A stretch of DNA of 64,000 bases from Serratia rhizosphaerae. Lineage in GTDB: Bacteria > Pseudomonadota > Gammaproteobacteria > Enterobacterales > Enterobacteriaceae. The DNA lies in contig NZ_CP041764.1 of assembly GCF_009817885.1 (NCBI RefSeq), forward strand, positions 2,976,001-3,040,000. Reading direction: 5' to 3'. Position 1 is the first letter of the stretch. Each line of letters opens with the position of its first letter. Shown piece after piece: positions 12,301-18,924 of this stretch. The notes beneath the pieces were generated by a model, which had not been told where the DNA came from, searched no databases, and saw only the letters and a program-made list of their open reading frames with translations. The position numbers and the translations under genes were made by a program.

Positions 12301-13297
12301 GACGGTGACGAGTCTGAAGGCGGGCACTTACTCGGTGACGGCGGAAGTGAACGGCAAGGGCACGAGCAAAAACACGACGTTCGTGGCGGAGAAGTCTTAT
12401 ACAGTGACGGCGTCAATAAGTGAAGATTATGCACCAGTAATTGATGATTATGGCATTGGAGTTACCTTTGATGTAACGGACGAAGAGGGAAATCCAGCCG
12501 AGGGCGTTGGCATTCAAGTAGCAGCGACTAATGGTGCGAAAGCATCTCCTGATAGAGGTTTTCTTAGCAATGGTCGGTATGCCACAAAAATTTATAGTAG
12601 TGTAGGGGGGGAATCAATTGTCACGGCAACCCTGGATACCACTCGCAAAGAAAGTGCTCAGGTGAAAATACATTTTGTTGGTAATTTATCGGTTGATTTA
12701 GTGGTAGATCAAGATAATGCTATGCCAGACGGTAAGCAGTTCAACAAAGTAACTGCTGTATTGCCCGGCGACCAGGGCCATCCGCTTGTCGGTCAATATA
12801 TATATTTTTCAGCAACTAATGGCGCGAAAGTTACCTCCGAAAGGGTGGCGACAGACTCGAATGGTAGAGCCAGTACGACGCTGACAAGCTTCACGTCGGG
12901 AGTGTCGACAGTGACGGCGGAATTTGGCATTGCTGATAGCGTCGATACTGTAGATGTTCATTTCGGCGATTCGGCGAGAATCGTCGAATACTGGGATGGT
13001 ACTCATTCATCCGCGTGTGTTGCGCCGGGTGTCTATGGAATGCCATGGGTTATTGTAAAAGATGCACAAGGCAATCCTGTGGAAGGGCGGCTGGTTACAT
13101 TTAAAGGGGGATATATTGGTAGTAATGGGGTGAGTTCGGTCTACACCGACTCTGACGGGAAGGCGAGTATTGCCAATACAGCCGATTGGTATTGGGACAG
13201 TGCCGGCGGCTCGCGTCATGATGTGACTGCCCCGTATCAGGCATCTTTGCAGAATGGTTCCACGGTTTCTGAGGTTTATGATATATGTCATAATTAA
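392..13297 (+). CDS. Giant intimin/invasin-like inverse autotransporter adhesin with Ig-like repeats
   Basis: A 4301-aa outer-membrane adhesin (type Ve secretion). Residues 1-33 look like a signal peptide ending in ALALA. Residues about 50-98 form a LysM peptidoglycan-binding module, and about 130-400 match the intimin/invasin beta-barrel that anchors the protein and exports the passenger. The passenger is a string of Big_1 Ig-like domains: about five diverged copies (nt about 1950-3424), then 15 near-identical two-domain units (nt 3425-12379, residues about 1012-3996). The last 300 residues hold diverged Ig-like domains and an end domain with two cysteines (SSACVAP and DICHN), which could form a disulfide as in invasin tips. 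The C-terminal DNA is more AT-rich than the repeats. The gene is not obviously in an operon. Family assignment is firm; the ligand is unknown. The repeat number depends on correct assembly. Confidence 0.95.
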   Translation: MNKKLLKMTARACLCLQLFGISTGTLAPALALAKTEASAPRQLFASQTALYVLQNGETVTSVAKKFNLSVAELKKINEFRTFSKPFEQLGAGDELDVPTPQSALSPISSGTALSSNVGDMDAKFLANTASTFGTALSSDDPKQSAANVAGSMVAGAASSAVEDWLSQFGTAQVDLNVDDKFHLDDSSVDFLIPIYDASANLLFTQLGYRHKDDRNTVNLGIGYRRFQGSWMYGVNSFYDDDVTGGNRRVGVGVEAWTDYLKLSANGYRGLTDWHQSRDFADYDERPADGFDLRAEGWLPVYPQLGGKLIYEKYYGNNVALIDKNTLKHNPVAVTVGVNYTPIPLVTLGVEHQQGEGGDDETTFNFELNYRLGVPWEKQVDPAMVDFSRTLAGNRYDLVERNNDIVLDYKKQDLIQLGVPDSMSGKAGNTDVLRATVSAKYGTDHVEWNTQEFVAAGGKAEAAGVNGESLNITYPSFHYTDTADANIYHISAVAYDKHGNKSNNGTTEVKVSEADGDTIEITAANLDVGTGAVANGSDTNAVTAIVTDANGNPVANQEVTFSVSEGADITTVQGTTDEGGKATATVTSLKAGTYTVTAEVNGKGTSKNTTFVADDSTAEITEGNLTVVDNNAVADGSHTDSVQAKVTDASGNPVAGVEVSFSAGNGAKVVTEKVPTDADGVAKTTLTSTKAGVSTVTAKAGDSERTVDVSFVADDGTAEITEGNLIVVDNNAVADGSHTDSVQAKVTDASGNPVAGVEVSFSASNDAKVVTEKVPTDANGVAKTTLTSTKAGVSTVTAKAGDSEPKVDVSFVADESSAEITDENLVVFRDNAVANGTAKNGIMATVTDAYGNLVAGQVVTFHVAEGAIITLTQGTTGDNGKAMAAVSSTTAGTYAVTAEVNGKGASKDTTFVADDSTATITDENLIIGHDNTVASGKVTDGVTATATVTDKNGNPVADQEVIFTVTEGANITTVKGTTGAKGKAAAVVTSAKAGAYTVTAKVNDSAAEKAAHFVADESTAEITEGNLTVVDNGAVANGTATDSVQAKVTDRNNNPVAGVEVSFSASNGATVVTEKVSTEADGVAKTTLTSTKAGTSSVTASVGDSEQKVDVNFVADDGTAEITDTNLSVGTGAVANGSDTNAVTAIVTDANSNPVSGQEVKFSVAEGADITTVQGTTGADGKATATVTSLKAGTYSVTAEVNGKGTSKNTTFVADESTAEITEGNLTVVDNGAVANGTATDSVQAKVTDRNNNPVAGVEVSFSASNGATVVTEKVSTEADGVAKTTLTSTKAGTSSVTASVGDSEQKVDVNFVADDGTAEITDTNLSVGTGAVANGSDTNAVTAIVTDANSNPVSGQEVKFSVAEGADITTVQGTTGADGKATATVTSLKAGTYSVTAEVNGKGTSKNTTFVADESTAEITEGNLTVVDNGAVANGTATDSVQAKVTDRNNNPVAGVEVSFSASNGATVVTEKVSTEADGVAKTTLTSTKAGTSSVTASVGDSEQKVDVNFVADDGTAEITDTNLSVGTGAVANGSDTNAVTAIVTDANSNPVSGQEVKFSVAEGADITTVQGTTGADGKATATVTSLKAGTYSVTAEVNGKGTSKNTTFVADESTAEITEGNLTVVDNGAVANGTATDSVQAKVTDRNNNPVAGVEVSFSASNGATVVTEKVSTEADGVAKTTLTSTKAGTSSVTASVGDSEQKVDVNFVADDGTAEITDTNLSVGTGAVANGSDTNAVTAIVTDANSNPVSGQEVKFSVAEGADITTVQGTTGADGKATATVTSLKAGTYSVTAEVNGKGTSKNTTFVADESTAEITEGNLTVVDNGAVANGTATDSVQAKVTDRNNNPVAGVEVSFSASNGATVVTEKVSTEADGVAKTTLTSTKAGTSSVTASVGDSEQKVDVNFVADDGTAEITDTNLSVGTGAVANGSDTNAVTAIVTDANSNPVSGQEVKFSVAEGADITTVQGTTGADGKATATVTSLKAGTYSVTAEVNGKGTSKNTTFVADESTAEITEGNLTVVDNGAVANGTATDSVQAKVTDRNNNPVAGVEVSFSASNGATVVTEKVSTEADGVAKTTLTSTKAGTSSVTASVGDSEQKVDVNFVADDGTAEITDTNLSVGTGAVANGSDTNAVTAIVTDANSNPVSGQEVKFSVAEGADITTVQGTTGADGKATATVTSLKAGTYSVTAEVNGKGTSKNTTFVADESTAEITEGNLTVVDNGAVANGTATDSVQAKVTDRNNNPVAGVEVSFSASNGATVVTEKVSTEADGVAKTTLTSTKAGTSSVTASVGDSEQKVDVNFVADDGTAEITDTNLSVGTGAVANGSDTNAVTAIVTDANSNPVSGQEVKFSVAEGADITTVQGTTGADGKATATVTSLKAGTYSVTAEVNGKGTSKNTTFVADESTAEITEGNLTVVDNGAVANGTATDSVQAKVTDRNNNPVAGVEVSFSASNGATVVTEKVSTEADGVAKTTLTSTKAGTSSVTASVGDSEQKVDVNFVADDGTAEITDTNLSVGTGAVANGSDTNAVTAIVTDANSNPVSGQEVKFSVAEGADITTVQGTTGADGKATATVTSLKAGTYSVTAEVNGKGTSKNTTFVADESTAEITEGNLTVVDNGAVANGTATDSVQAKVTDRNNNPVAGVEVSFSASNGATVVTEKVSTEADGVAKTTLTSTKAGTSSVTASVGDSEQKVDVNFVADDGTAEITDTNLSVGTGAVANGSDTNAVTAIVTDANSNPVSGQEVKFSVAEGADITTVQGTTGADGKATATVTSLKAGTYSVTAEVNGKGTSKNTTFVADESTAEITEGNLTVVDNGAVANGTATDSVQAKVTDRNNNPVAGVEVSFSASNGATVVTEKVSTEADGVAKTTLTSTKAGTSSVTASVGDSEQKVDVNFVADDGTAEITDTNLSVGTGAVANGSDTNAVTAIVTDANSNPVSGQEVKFSVAEGADITTVQGTTGADGKATATVTSLKAGTYSVTAEVNGKGTSKNTTFVADESTAEITEGNLTVVDNGAVANGTATDSVQAKVTDRNNNPVAGVEVSFSASNGATVVTEKVSTEADGVAKTTLTSTKAGTSSVTASVGDSEQKVDVNFVADDGTAEITDTNLSVGTGAVANGSDTNAVTAIVTDANSNPVSGQEVKFSVAEGADITTVQGTTGADGKATATVTSLKAGTYSVTAEVNGKGTSKNTTFVADESTAEITEGNLTVVDNGAVANGTATDSVQAKVTDRNNNPVAGVEVSFSASNGATVVTEKVSTEADGVAKTTLTSTKAGTSSVTASVGDSEQKVDVNFVADDGTAEITDTNLSVGTGAVANGSDTNAVTAIVTDANSNPVSGQEVKFSVAEGADITTVQGTTGADGKATATVTSLKAGTYSVTAEVNGKGTSKNTTFVADESTAEITEGNLTVVDNGAVANGTATDSVQAKVTDRNNNPVAGVEVSFSASNGATVVTEKVSTEADGVAKTTLTSTKAGTSSVTASVGDSEQKVDVNFVADDGTAEITDTNLSVGTGAVANGSDTNAVTAIVTDANSNPVSGQEVKFSVAEGADITTVQGTTGADGKATATVTSLKAGTYSVTAEVNGKGTSKNTTFVADESTAEITEGNLTVVDNGAVANGTATDSVQAKVTDRNNNPVAGVEVSFSASNGATVVTEKVSTEADGVAKTTLTSTKAGTSSVTASVGDSEQKVDVNFVADDGTAEITDTNLSVGTGAVANGSDTNAVTAIVTDANSNPVSGQEVKFSVAEGADITTVQGTTGADGKATATVTSLKAGTYSVTAEVNGKGTSKNTTFVADESTAEITEGNLTVVDNGAVANGTATDSVQAKVTDRNNNPVAGVEVSFSASNGATVVTEKVSTEADGVAKTTLTSTKAGTSSVTASVGDSEQKVDVNFVADDGTAEITDTNLSVGTGAVANGSDTNAVTAIVTDANSNPVSGQEVKFSVAEGADITTVQGTTGADGKATATVTSLKAGTYSVTAEVNGKGTSKNTTFVAEKSYTVTASISEDYAPVIDDYGIGVTFDVTDEEGNPAEGVGIQVAATNGAKASPDRGFLSNGRYATKIYSSVGGESIVTATLDTTRKESAQVKIHFVGNLSVDLVVDQDNAMPDGKQFNKVTAVLPGDQGHPLVGQYIYFSATNGAKVTSERVATDSNGRASTTLTSFTSGVSTVTAEFGIADSVDTVDVHFGDSARIVEYWDGTHSSACVAPGVYGMPWVIVKDAQGNPVEGRLVTFKGGYIGSNGVSSVYTDSDGKASIANTADWYWDSAGGSRHDVTAPYQASLQNGSTVSEVYDICHN
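3425..12379 (+). repeat. 15 tandem copies of a 597-bp unit (two Ig-like domains each)
   Basis: The motif TTCGTGGCGGACGAGAGTAC recurs every 597 bp from 3425, and the next phase mark falls at 12380, giving exactly 15 units of 199 codons. By eye the units are identical except for one silent Ser codon (AGT or AGC) in the second Ig domain. Reading units 1 to 15, the base is T C C T T T C T C C C T T T C. Such uniformity implies recent unequal crossing-over or gene conversion. The array keeps the reading frame, so copy-number change would only alter adhesin length. Confidence 0.97.
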
Positions 13298-13373
13298 TTG
13301 TTTTAAACTGCGAAGTGACATGACAGGGATGTTGTGTATGTTTTTTGTAACATCAATTTCGCTGTAGCTCCCC

Positions 13374-13398
13374 CCCCCAGGCCTTATGGCCTTGGGGG
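13374..13398 (+). terminator. GC-rich hairpin downstream of the giant adhesin
   Basis: The arms CCCCC-A-GGCC and GGCC-T(T)-GGGGG close on a TTAT loop, with one bulged T. It lies about 75 bp after the adhesin stop. No T-run follows, so it may act as an RNA 3' stabiliser or a weak terminator. A C9 run (13370-13378) forms part of the left arm. Confidence 0.45.
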
Positions 13399-13433
13399 CA
13401 TAACGAAGGGTGCACTTGGTTTTAGATACGCAT

Positions 13434-13454
13434 TATCAATCCCTTGGTGGGGAG
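13434..13454. repeat. 21-bp direct repeat, copy 1
   Basis: A 21-bp stretch starting TATCAATCCCTTGG is identical to 20196-20216, just after tRNA-Gly. Both copies are preceded by TTTAGA. The two copies bracket 6.8 kb that includes the 1206-aa Ig-like gene, the single-domain Ig gene and the tRNA. It could be an old recombination boundary or a shared gene-end element. Confidence 0.6.
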
Positions 13455-13753
13455 TTGCCAGGTGCGCTCTTCGATATGAAGTGAACTTATAACCTAAAAT
13501 ATTACTCGGCTAGAGTTGATGAACGTTAAAGTATAAAAAATGGATTGATGATGACATCTCTTTTTTTAGTGATTGATTTGCGATGCGGGGTATTTCCACT
13601 GTCGGTAATGTTGGTGTTTTTTTTGCTTGCTTTTGTGGGCTTGGTTGTTTTTTTTGTTGTCGTTATTAATTAACCTGTCCATTATCACATTTAATGGCTA
13701 ATGCCATGCTACAATTTAAATTATCAATGCTCTGTTTTAAGTTGAGGGATGCT
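13455..13753. other. AT-rich intergenic region
   Basis: No gene or RNA is recognised. The right half is T-rich, with several runs of six or more T around 13610-13660. Confidence 0.4.
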
Positions 13754-13957
13754 ATGTTTCTTAGGAAAAATAAATCCGATGACTCATGTGCTTATGATTA
13801 CCTCTATGAAGATATATCCACCAATTATCGCTTGATGCTGAAAGAGATTGCTGAACTTCGAGATTTGTTGGTCAGGAATGGTATCGATGCTGATGTTGTG
13901 CCACGGTGGTACTCAGGCAGTTCCCGTTATGGTGACTCGTCCTTACCCAAGCGTTAA
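13754..13957 (+). CDS. Small hypothetical protein (67 aa)
   Basis: I do not recognise this protein. I place the start at ATG 13754 because GAGGG lies five bases upstream; the earlier in-frame ATG at 13694 (87 aa) has no ribosome site. The product is charged, with a probable helix (YRLMLKEIAELRDLLVRNG) that could form a short coiled coil. There is no signal peptide or membrane segment. It stands alone between the giant adhesin and the first leaderless Ig gene, on the same strand as both. It may not be expressed. Confidence 0.45.
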   Translation: MFLRKNKSDDSCAYDYLYEDISTNYRLMLKEIAELRDLLVRNGIDADVVPRWYSGSSRYGDSSLPKR

Positions 13958-14404
13958 GCATGAAAATTAGTCCGGTGTAGTTCATCAGTATATCTGTCTG
14001 GTGAGTGTTTTTTACGATAAAACCTTCTGATTTATCGATGTTTTCTGTCGTTTTGGTTCGCTGTTTTTACAAGTGGCTACTTGGCAGGTAAACATAATGA
14101 AATATTGGAGCAGGTGGTTGTGTTGGGGGGTTATCAATATGGAATGGCGTCTGGAGGGTTATGCTTGTTTGGCTCTCGGGGCGATTTCCGACGCTCTCTG
14201 TTACTATGATGAGTTTTTACCTCCGCGATACCTGTTGATGTGAAAATAACCCCCCCAATATTGGCGCGTGAGGTTATTATTGGTGCGCGCTTTGGTGTTT
14301 TTTTTGTTGTTTTTATAATGCTCTTTAAAGTCTTATTTGTGGTTTTTTTAATTCTTTTTGTATTCATTTTTGTTTCCCTGCCTTCCTTTTTTTGTTTTTT
14401 TTGG
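13958..14404. other. T-rich intergenic region
   Basis: No coding signal is seen. The region has long T-runs and leads into a leader that is conserved upstream of the 24374 gene. Confidence 0.4.
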
Positions 14405-14524
14405 TGAAATACCATTGCTAAATTTCATTGCTGAGCTAGGTTGTATTTATCGTGTCGGCCGTTATCAGCACTATTGCTGCTTTTTGTTGCGCGCCAAATA
14501 AAATAACACATCGGGAGTGGGACT
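14405..14524 (+). promoter_or_regulatory. Conserved leader of the leaderless Ig gene, with attenuator-like hairpin
   Basis: About 120 bp before ATG 14525 align with the sequence before ATG 24374. Both contain CAGCA-NTAT-TGCTG followed by a T-run (here 14466-14484), which looks like a small intrinsic terminator or attenuator. Both then have AAATAAAA and a strong GGAG-type ribosome site. The shared hairpin suggests common post-transcriptional control, or that gene and leader were duplicated as one piece. Confidence 0.5.
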
Positions 14525-17500
14525 ATGCCTACGATTAATAACCCTAATGCCACCATTCACTCGTTACTGATTAAGAATGATAACTCACCTGCTGACGGAC
14601 AGACGACGAATTCCGTTGTTGCTCAGGTGAATGACGGTGATACGGTTCCTCTGTCCGGCCAGATGGTGACCTTTGTCGTTGAGGAGGGTGCCAGTATTCA
14701 AGGCCAGGCAGAAAGCAACGAGCAGGGAATAGCCACGGCGACACTGACCAGCACAACGGCGGGTGTTTACGTGGTCACAGCCAGCATCAATAACAGCCAG
14801 AAGACCGTGGAGTCGACCTTTGTCCCCGGTGATGATGGTGATGGCAACAACCCGAATGCGGTAATTGAGTATTTGTATGTCTCTCAGAACAATGCTCAGG
14901 CTGATGGCGTGTCAACCAACGAGGTGACGGCTGAGGTCACCGACGGGAGTGGCGGGCTGCTGGCGAACCAAAGCGTGACATTTGAGGCGGATAATGGCGC
15001 CCTCATCCAGAGCCCGGTCCTGACCGATGAGCTGGGCAAGGCCAGTGCGACGCTGACCAGCACTGAAGCGGGGGTTGTCACCGTGACGGCCACCATCAAC
15101 GCCAGCAGCAGCGATGCGGAGGTGGTGTTTGATGAGAGCGACGGCAATGACCCGACGGCCTATCTCGCGTTTTTGCATACCACTGATAATAATGCGGTCG
15201 CTGATGGTACGACAACGAACAAGGTCACCGCAGAGGTGGTGGGGGAAGGCGGAAAGCTGCTGGCGGACCAGAGCGTGACCTTCACGGTGGATAATGGCGC
15301 CGAGATTATCAGTCCGGGGATTACCGATATGTCGGGGAAAGCCACGACAACCCTGACAAGTCTGACCCCGGGCAAGGCGACCGTCACCGCCCGCATTAAC
15401 GACTCCAGCCTGGAAACTGAGGTGAATTTTGTTGAAGACGGCGGTAATGACCCGACCGCTTTTATCAGTTTCTTGATGGTTACCGAAGATGATGCTGTAG
15501 CGAATGGGGTGGATGCCAATGCAGTGACCGCCGAGATTGTGAGTGGTGATAGTCGTTTATTGGCAGGGCAGAGCGTCGATTTTCAGGCCACGAACGGAGC
15601 TGTTGTTGACTCTCCGGTGGTGACAAATACACAGGGCAAGGCGGTGGCGACACTGACCAGCCTGAGGCCGGGCCTCTCCACGGTGACCGCGTTAATAAAC
15701 AGCAGTAAAGAGTCGTTGAACGTGGTATTTACCGAGCCCGAAGGCAATGACCCGACGGCGGAGATTTCCTCCTTACGCACGCTGGATGACCAGGCCGCCG
15801 CTGATGGGCAGGCGACCAACAGCGTGATGGTTGAGGTGGTTGACAGTAATAATGTCCTGCTGGCCAATCAGAGCGTGACGTTCACGGCGACGAACGATGC
15901 GGTGATTGTCAGTCCGGTGCTGACGGATGAGCATGGCAAGGCAACGACGACGCTGACCAGCACTGTCGAGGGGGCCGTGACGGTAACCGCAGCCATCAAT
16001 GCGAGTACCCGAAGTACCGATGTCACCTTTAGCGAAGGGGACATCACCAACCCGGATGCGGTGATTGCCGGGGTTTATATCGGCATCAATAATGCGGTGG
16101 CGGACGGTGTGGCCGTCAACACGGTGATGGCCGAGGTGGTGGATGGCGATAACCGGTTGCTGACGAACCAGAGCGTGCGCTTTGAGGCGGACAACGGTGC
16201 GGTCATTCAGGTTACCCCGGTAATTACGGATGAACACGGCAAGGCGACAGCCTCGGTGAGCAGCCTGACTGCGGGGGCATGTCAGGTGACGGCGAGCATC
16301 AATGACAGTGCCGAGAGCACGACGATTAGCTTTGTCGAGTGGGGCGGTAACGACCCGGAAGCCGTCATCGGCGGATTGCTTGTTGCCAAGGATAATGCCT
16401 GGGCGGATGGTATTGAGAGTAATGAGGTCACGGTGACGGTGGTTGACGGAGATAACCTGGCGTTGGCTGCGCAGGAGGTTCGCTTTGAGGCGGATAATGG
16501 TGCGGTCATTCAAGCGTCGGCAAGGACAGACACGGTAGGGAAGGCAACGACGACGTTGACGAGCACCACTGCCGGCAACAGTACGGTGACGGCGAGCATT
16601 AATGACAGTAGCGACAGTGTGGTAGTCAACTTCACCGATGAGCATTCGACAGATGTCATCGATATCCTCGTCAGTGACAAAGGCATTATTTACAATGACG
16701 GCAAGGATACGGCGACCCTGGCAGCCAGTGTTCTTGATGCGAACAATGAGATGGTGGCGGGGGCAACGGTCACCTGGAGCACGACGCTGGGGACCCTGGA
16801 GAGCGCCACTTCTGAAACGGACGTGAACGGACAGGCGCAGGTCACGCTGACGGCTGACGGAGATATTGGCAACGCGGTTGTCACTGCGGCACTGGATAAC
16901 GGAGACAAGGCCACGTCGACGATAAGCGTACAGGATGTTGCTGAGACCTATACGATTGTTAACTTCGCTCAAGATAGTGTTCTGGTGAATGACGGGGTTG
17001 ATTCTGCCGACCTGAGAGCGCTTGTTCTTGACCGGAATGGCTATCAGTTTTCGGATAAAATCATCCCGGTTTATTGGGAAACCACGCTGGGCACGTTGCG
17101 TGCCGCGACGACAGAAACGAATCAAACAGAACTGGCAGAGAACGAGCTTACTGACCTGGGTGATGTTGGAGCCGCGGTTGTTACCGCGCGTTTGGATAAC
17201 AAGAGTCAGGTAACGTTTGTTGTTGAAATTGTCGATAAGAATGCCACGCTGAGCCTTTCCGCGCTGACGACGGACAAAAACGCCATCATGAACAATGGCG
17301 TGGACAGCGCGACGCTGACGGCGACGGTCATGAATCAGGGAGAGCCCGTTGGTGGCGAAACGGTGACCTGGCAATCGTCCTCGGGAGCCTTGAGCGAGGC
17401 ATCGACAGTGACGGGGGCCGATGGGCAAACCAGTGTGACATTGACGGATGTCGGTGACAGGGGGGACTGTGTTGTTGTGGCCACGCTCGGTAATGATTCT

Positions 17501-18145
17501 TATAAAGAGCTCAAGATAAGCATTCTGGAAACCCCGCGCATTACCGGTGCTTATGATGATGTGGGCGAAACGCAGCAGGATATCCAGAACTACGGGACCA
17601 CGGACGATATGGCGCCCACTCTGAGGGGGACTGCGGAGGTGGGCAGTGAGGTCAGGCTTTATCGGGATGGCACGTCCCTCGCGACCATACAGGCAGACGG
17701 CACCGGGCAGTGGCGTTACACCGTGCCTATCCGCTATGACGGTGTTTATCATTACACGGTGACGACGGCGGATGATGAAACGCATACAGTCTCGGATGAG
17801 TTTGTGTTGACCATTGCCAATCCCCATGCCAATACGCCGATAGTGGGGGCGATGGCGCAAAACGGTGTATTTCTTGATAACGGCGGGAGCAAGGTCTACA
17901 CCGGAGGGGGGCTTAGATATTATGTCTGGGGCGAACCGGGGAGAAGCGTAACGTTGGGGTTGCGTAATCCTGCGGGGGGGGTGAGTAATGCAGCCTTCGG
18001 TAGCCCCACCGTGCCGGACAGCGGCGTCCTGGTGATAACGCGGGCATTTTCTTTTGACGGTTATGGCGAATATACCGCATACGCACATTACTCTGGTGAA
18101 AGTGAGTCCGACGCCAACTATAAATTTACCCTGACGGAGTCCTGA
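14525..18145 (+). CDS. Leaderless multi-domain Ig-like protein (1206 aa)
   Basis: The start ATG 14525 follows GGGAGTGG. The protein begins MPTINNPNATIHSLL with no signal peptide, membrane segment or barrel. Seven Big_1-type Ig domains of about 100 aa follow, most joined by a GNDPTA-type linker. Three more diverged Ig-like domains (from VIDILVSDKG onward) lie before a C-terminal part of about 200 aa with Bap-like Ig folding (RLYRDGTSLATIQADGTGQW). The first 800 or so residues are closely related to the protein at 24374-28159, but the C-termini are unrelated. A G8 tract at 17974-17981 is in frame. Ig-like domains of this kind normally act outside the cell, so the missing export signal is the main puzzle. 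Release by lysis, attachment to a virion or loss of an N-terminal anchor are all possible. Confidence 0.85.
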   Translation: MPTINNPNATIHSLLIKNDNSPADGQTTNSVVAQVNDGDTVPLSGQMVTFVVEEGASIQGQAESNEQGIATATLTSTTAGVYVVTASINNSQKTVESTFVPGDDGDGNNPNAVIEYLYVSQNNAQADGVSTNEVTAEVTDGSGGLLANQSVTFEADNGALIQSPVLTDELGKASATLTSTEAGVVTVTATINASSSDAEVVFDESDGNDPTAYLAFLHTTDNNAVADGTTTNKVTAEVVGEGGKLLADQSVTFTVDNGAEIISPGITDMSGKATTTLTSLTPGKATVTARINDSSLETEVNFVEDGGNDPTAFISFLMVTEDDAVANGVDANAVTAEIVSGDSRLLAGQSVDFQATNGAVVDSPVVTNTQGKAVATLTSLRPGLSTVTALINSSKESLNVVFTEPEGNDPTAEISSLRTLDDQAAADGQATNSVMVEVVDSNNVLLANQSVTFTATNDAVIVSPVLTDEHGKATTTLTSTVEGAVTVTAAINASTRSTDVTFSEGDITNPDAVIAGVYIGINNAVADGVAVNTVMAEVVDGDNRLLTNQSVRFEADNGAVIQVTPVITDEHGKATASVSSLTAGACQVTASINDSAESTTISFVEWGGNDPEAVIGGLLVAKDNAWADGIESNEVTVTVVDGDNLALAAQEVRFEADNGAVIQASARTDTVGKATTTLTSTTAGNSTVTASINDSSDSVVVNFTDEHSTDVIDILVSDKGIIYNDGKDTATLAASVLDANNEMVAGATVTWSTTLGTLESATSETDVNGQAQVTLTADGDIGNAVVTAALDNGDKATSTISVQDVAETYTIVNFAQDSVLVNDGVDSADLRALVLDRNGYQFSDKIIPVYWETTLGTLRAATTETNQTELAENELTDLGDVGAAVVTARLDNKSQVTFVVEIVDKNATLSLSALTTDKNAIMNNGVDSATLTATVMNQGEPVGGETVTWQSSSGALSEASTVTGADGQTSVTLTDVGDRGDCVVVATLGNDSYKELKISILETPRITGAYDDVGETQQDIQNYGTTDDMAPTLRGTAEVGSEVRLYRDGTSLATIQADGTGQWRYTVPIRYDGVYHYTVTTADDETHTVSDEFVLTIANPHANTPIVGAMAQNGVFLDNGGSKVYTGGGLRYYVWGEPGRSVTLGLRNPAGGVSNAAFGSPTVPDSGVLVITRAFSFDGYGEYTAYAHYSGESESDANYKFTLTES

Positions 18146-18162
18146 CGGTAAGTCTCTCTGGT

Positions 18163-18187
18163 GCGGCCTGCCTGGATGGTAGGCCGC
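18163..18187 (+). terminator. Perfect inverted repeat after the 1206-aa Ig gene
   Basis: The 7-bp arms GCGGCCT and AGGCCGC enclose an 11-nt loop, 17 bp after the stop codon. No T-run follows, so this is a hairpin at a gene end rather than a textbook terminator. Confidence 0.45.
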
Positions 18188-18514
18188 CATGGTAATGCTA
18201 TCTCTGGGATGCGGCTGTTTTTGATTGTTAATTGTTATATTCAAAGGCCATTTATAATTCATTGGTAATGCTTGTGCGTTTGTTTTATTGCTTTGTTGAA
18301 ATGTGCTCCACTTGTACTGCATTAAATTGCATGGGTGTTTTATTAATTGATGTTTTCTAATAAGTGCACAGTGGCTAATTGATAGTGTCGGAAGGTAGGG
18401 AGGCTTCAAAGATGAGTGGTGTTGAAATATTCTCATGTGGTCATGGGCGTTAATGCTGCTTTTAATAAGGTGTTTTACTAATCTGGTTGTTTGAAAAGCA
18501 AAAAGGGGCTTGTT
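18188..18514. other. AT-rich intergenic region upstream of the single-domain Ig gene
   Basis: No gene is seen. A promoter for the 18515 gene is expected here, but I cannot place one with confidence. Confidence 0.35.
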
Positions 18515-18823
18515 ATGTCAAAGAAATTACAAAGTGATCCTAATGCAGTAGTTGTTAGTCTCACATGTATTAAAAATCATGCAAAGGCTGATGGTGTTGC
18601 TACTAATAAAGTTGTGGCGTTGGTTGCTCGCCTGACTGATGGCACCCTTGTTTCGGGGCAAAGTGTGAACTTCTCAAGTTCAAATGGTACAATCACTACA
18701 CCGGTAGTGACTGACGCCAGTGGTACTGCTATCGCCATACTGACCAGCACAACTGCAGGTTCATCAGAAGTTCAGGCGGAACTAAATCGTACCCGAGCGG
18801 TGACAACAGTCACGTTTGATTGA
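18515..18823 (+). CDS. Single-domain leaderless Ig-like protein (102 aa)
   Basis: ATG 18515 has AAGGGG six bases upstream; an in-frame TTG at 18491 is less likely. The protein starts MSKKLQSDPNAVVVSL, the same xPNAxIxSL-type opening as the large Ig proteins, and contains one complete Big_1 domain (AKADGVATNKV ... GQSVNFSSSNGTI ... AILTSTTAG). It has no signal peptide, barrel or membrane segment. A one-domain free-standing version is unusual because Big_1 domains are normally spacers in long adhesins. A similar mini-protein is encoded at 35945-36271 on the other strand. It may be a dissociated passenger unit, a secreted effector or a donor cassette for repeats. Confidence 0.75.
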   Translation: MSKKLQSDPNAVVVSLTCIKNHAKADGVATNKVVALVARLTDGTLVSGQSVNFSSSNGTITTPVVTDASGTAIAILTSTTAGSSEVQAELNRTRAVTTVTFD

Positions 18824-18848
18824 AAGTAAATATTGATTGTCGTGGAGA

Positions 18849-18888
18849 AGCCCAGCGAAGTGGTTTTTTTGCCCCTTCAGGCTGGGCT
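18849..18888 (+). terminator. Hairpin after the single-domain Ig gene
   Basis: AGCCCAGC-GAAG pairs with CTTC-(AG)-GCTGGGCT around a T-rich loop, starting 25 bp after the stop. The arms are perfect over 8 and 4 bp. The T-run is in the loop rather than downstream. Confidence 0.5.
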
Positions 18889-18924
18889 GTCGCGTTAGTA
18901 ATGTAGCCATATCTAAATAAGAGG

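Noticed and set aside
3373..12327. Fifteen identical 198-aa minus-strand open frames across the adhesin repeats
   Set aside because: They are in lockstep with the 597-bp repeat and are composition shadows of the plus-strand Ig codons; no ribosome sites or independent homology.
15773..18436. An 887-aa minus-strand open frame opposite the 1206-aa Ig gene
   Set aside because: Arg/His-rich translation without domains, no ribosome site, and clear coding on the other strand.
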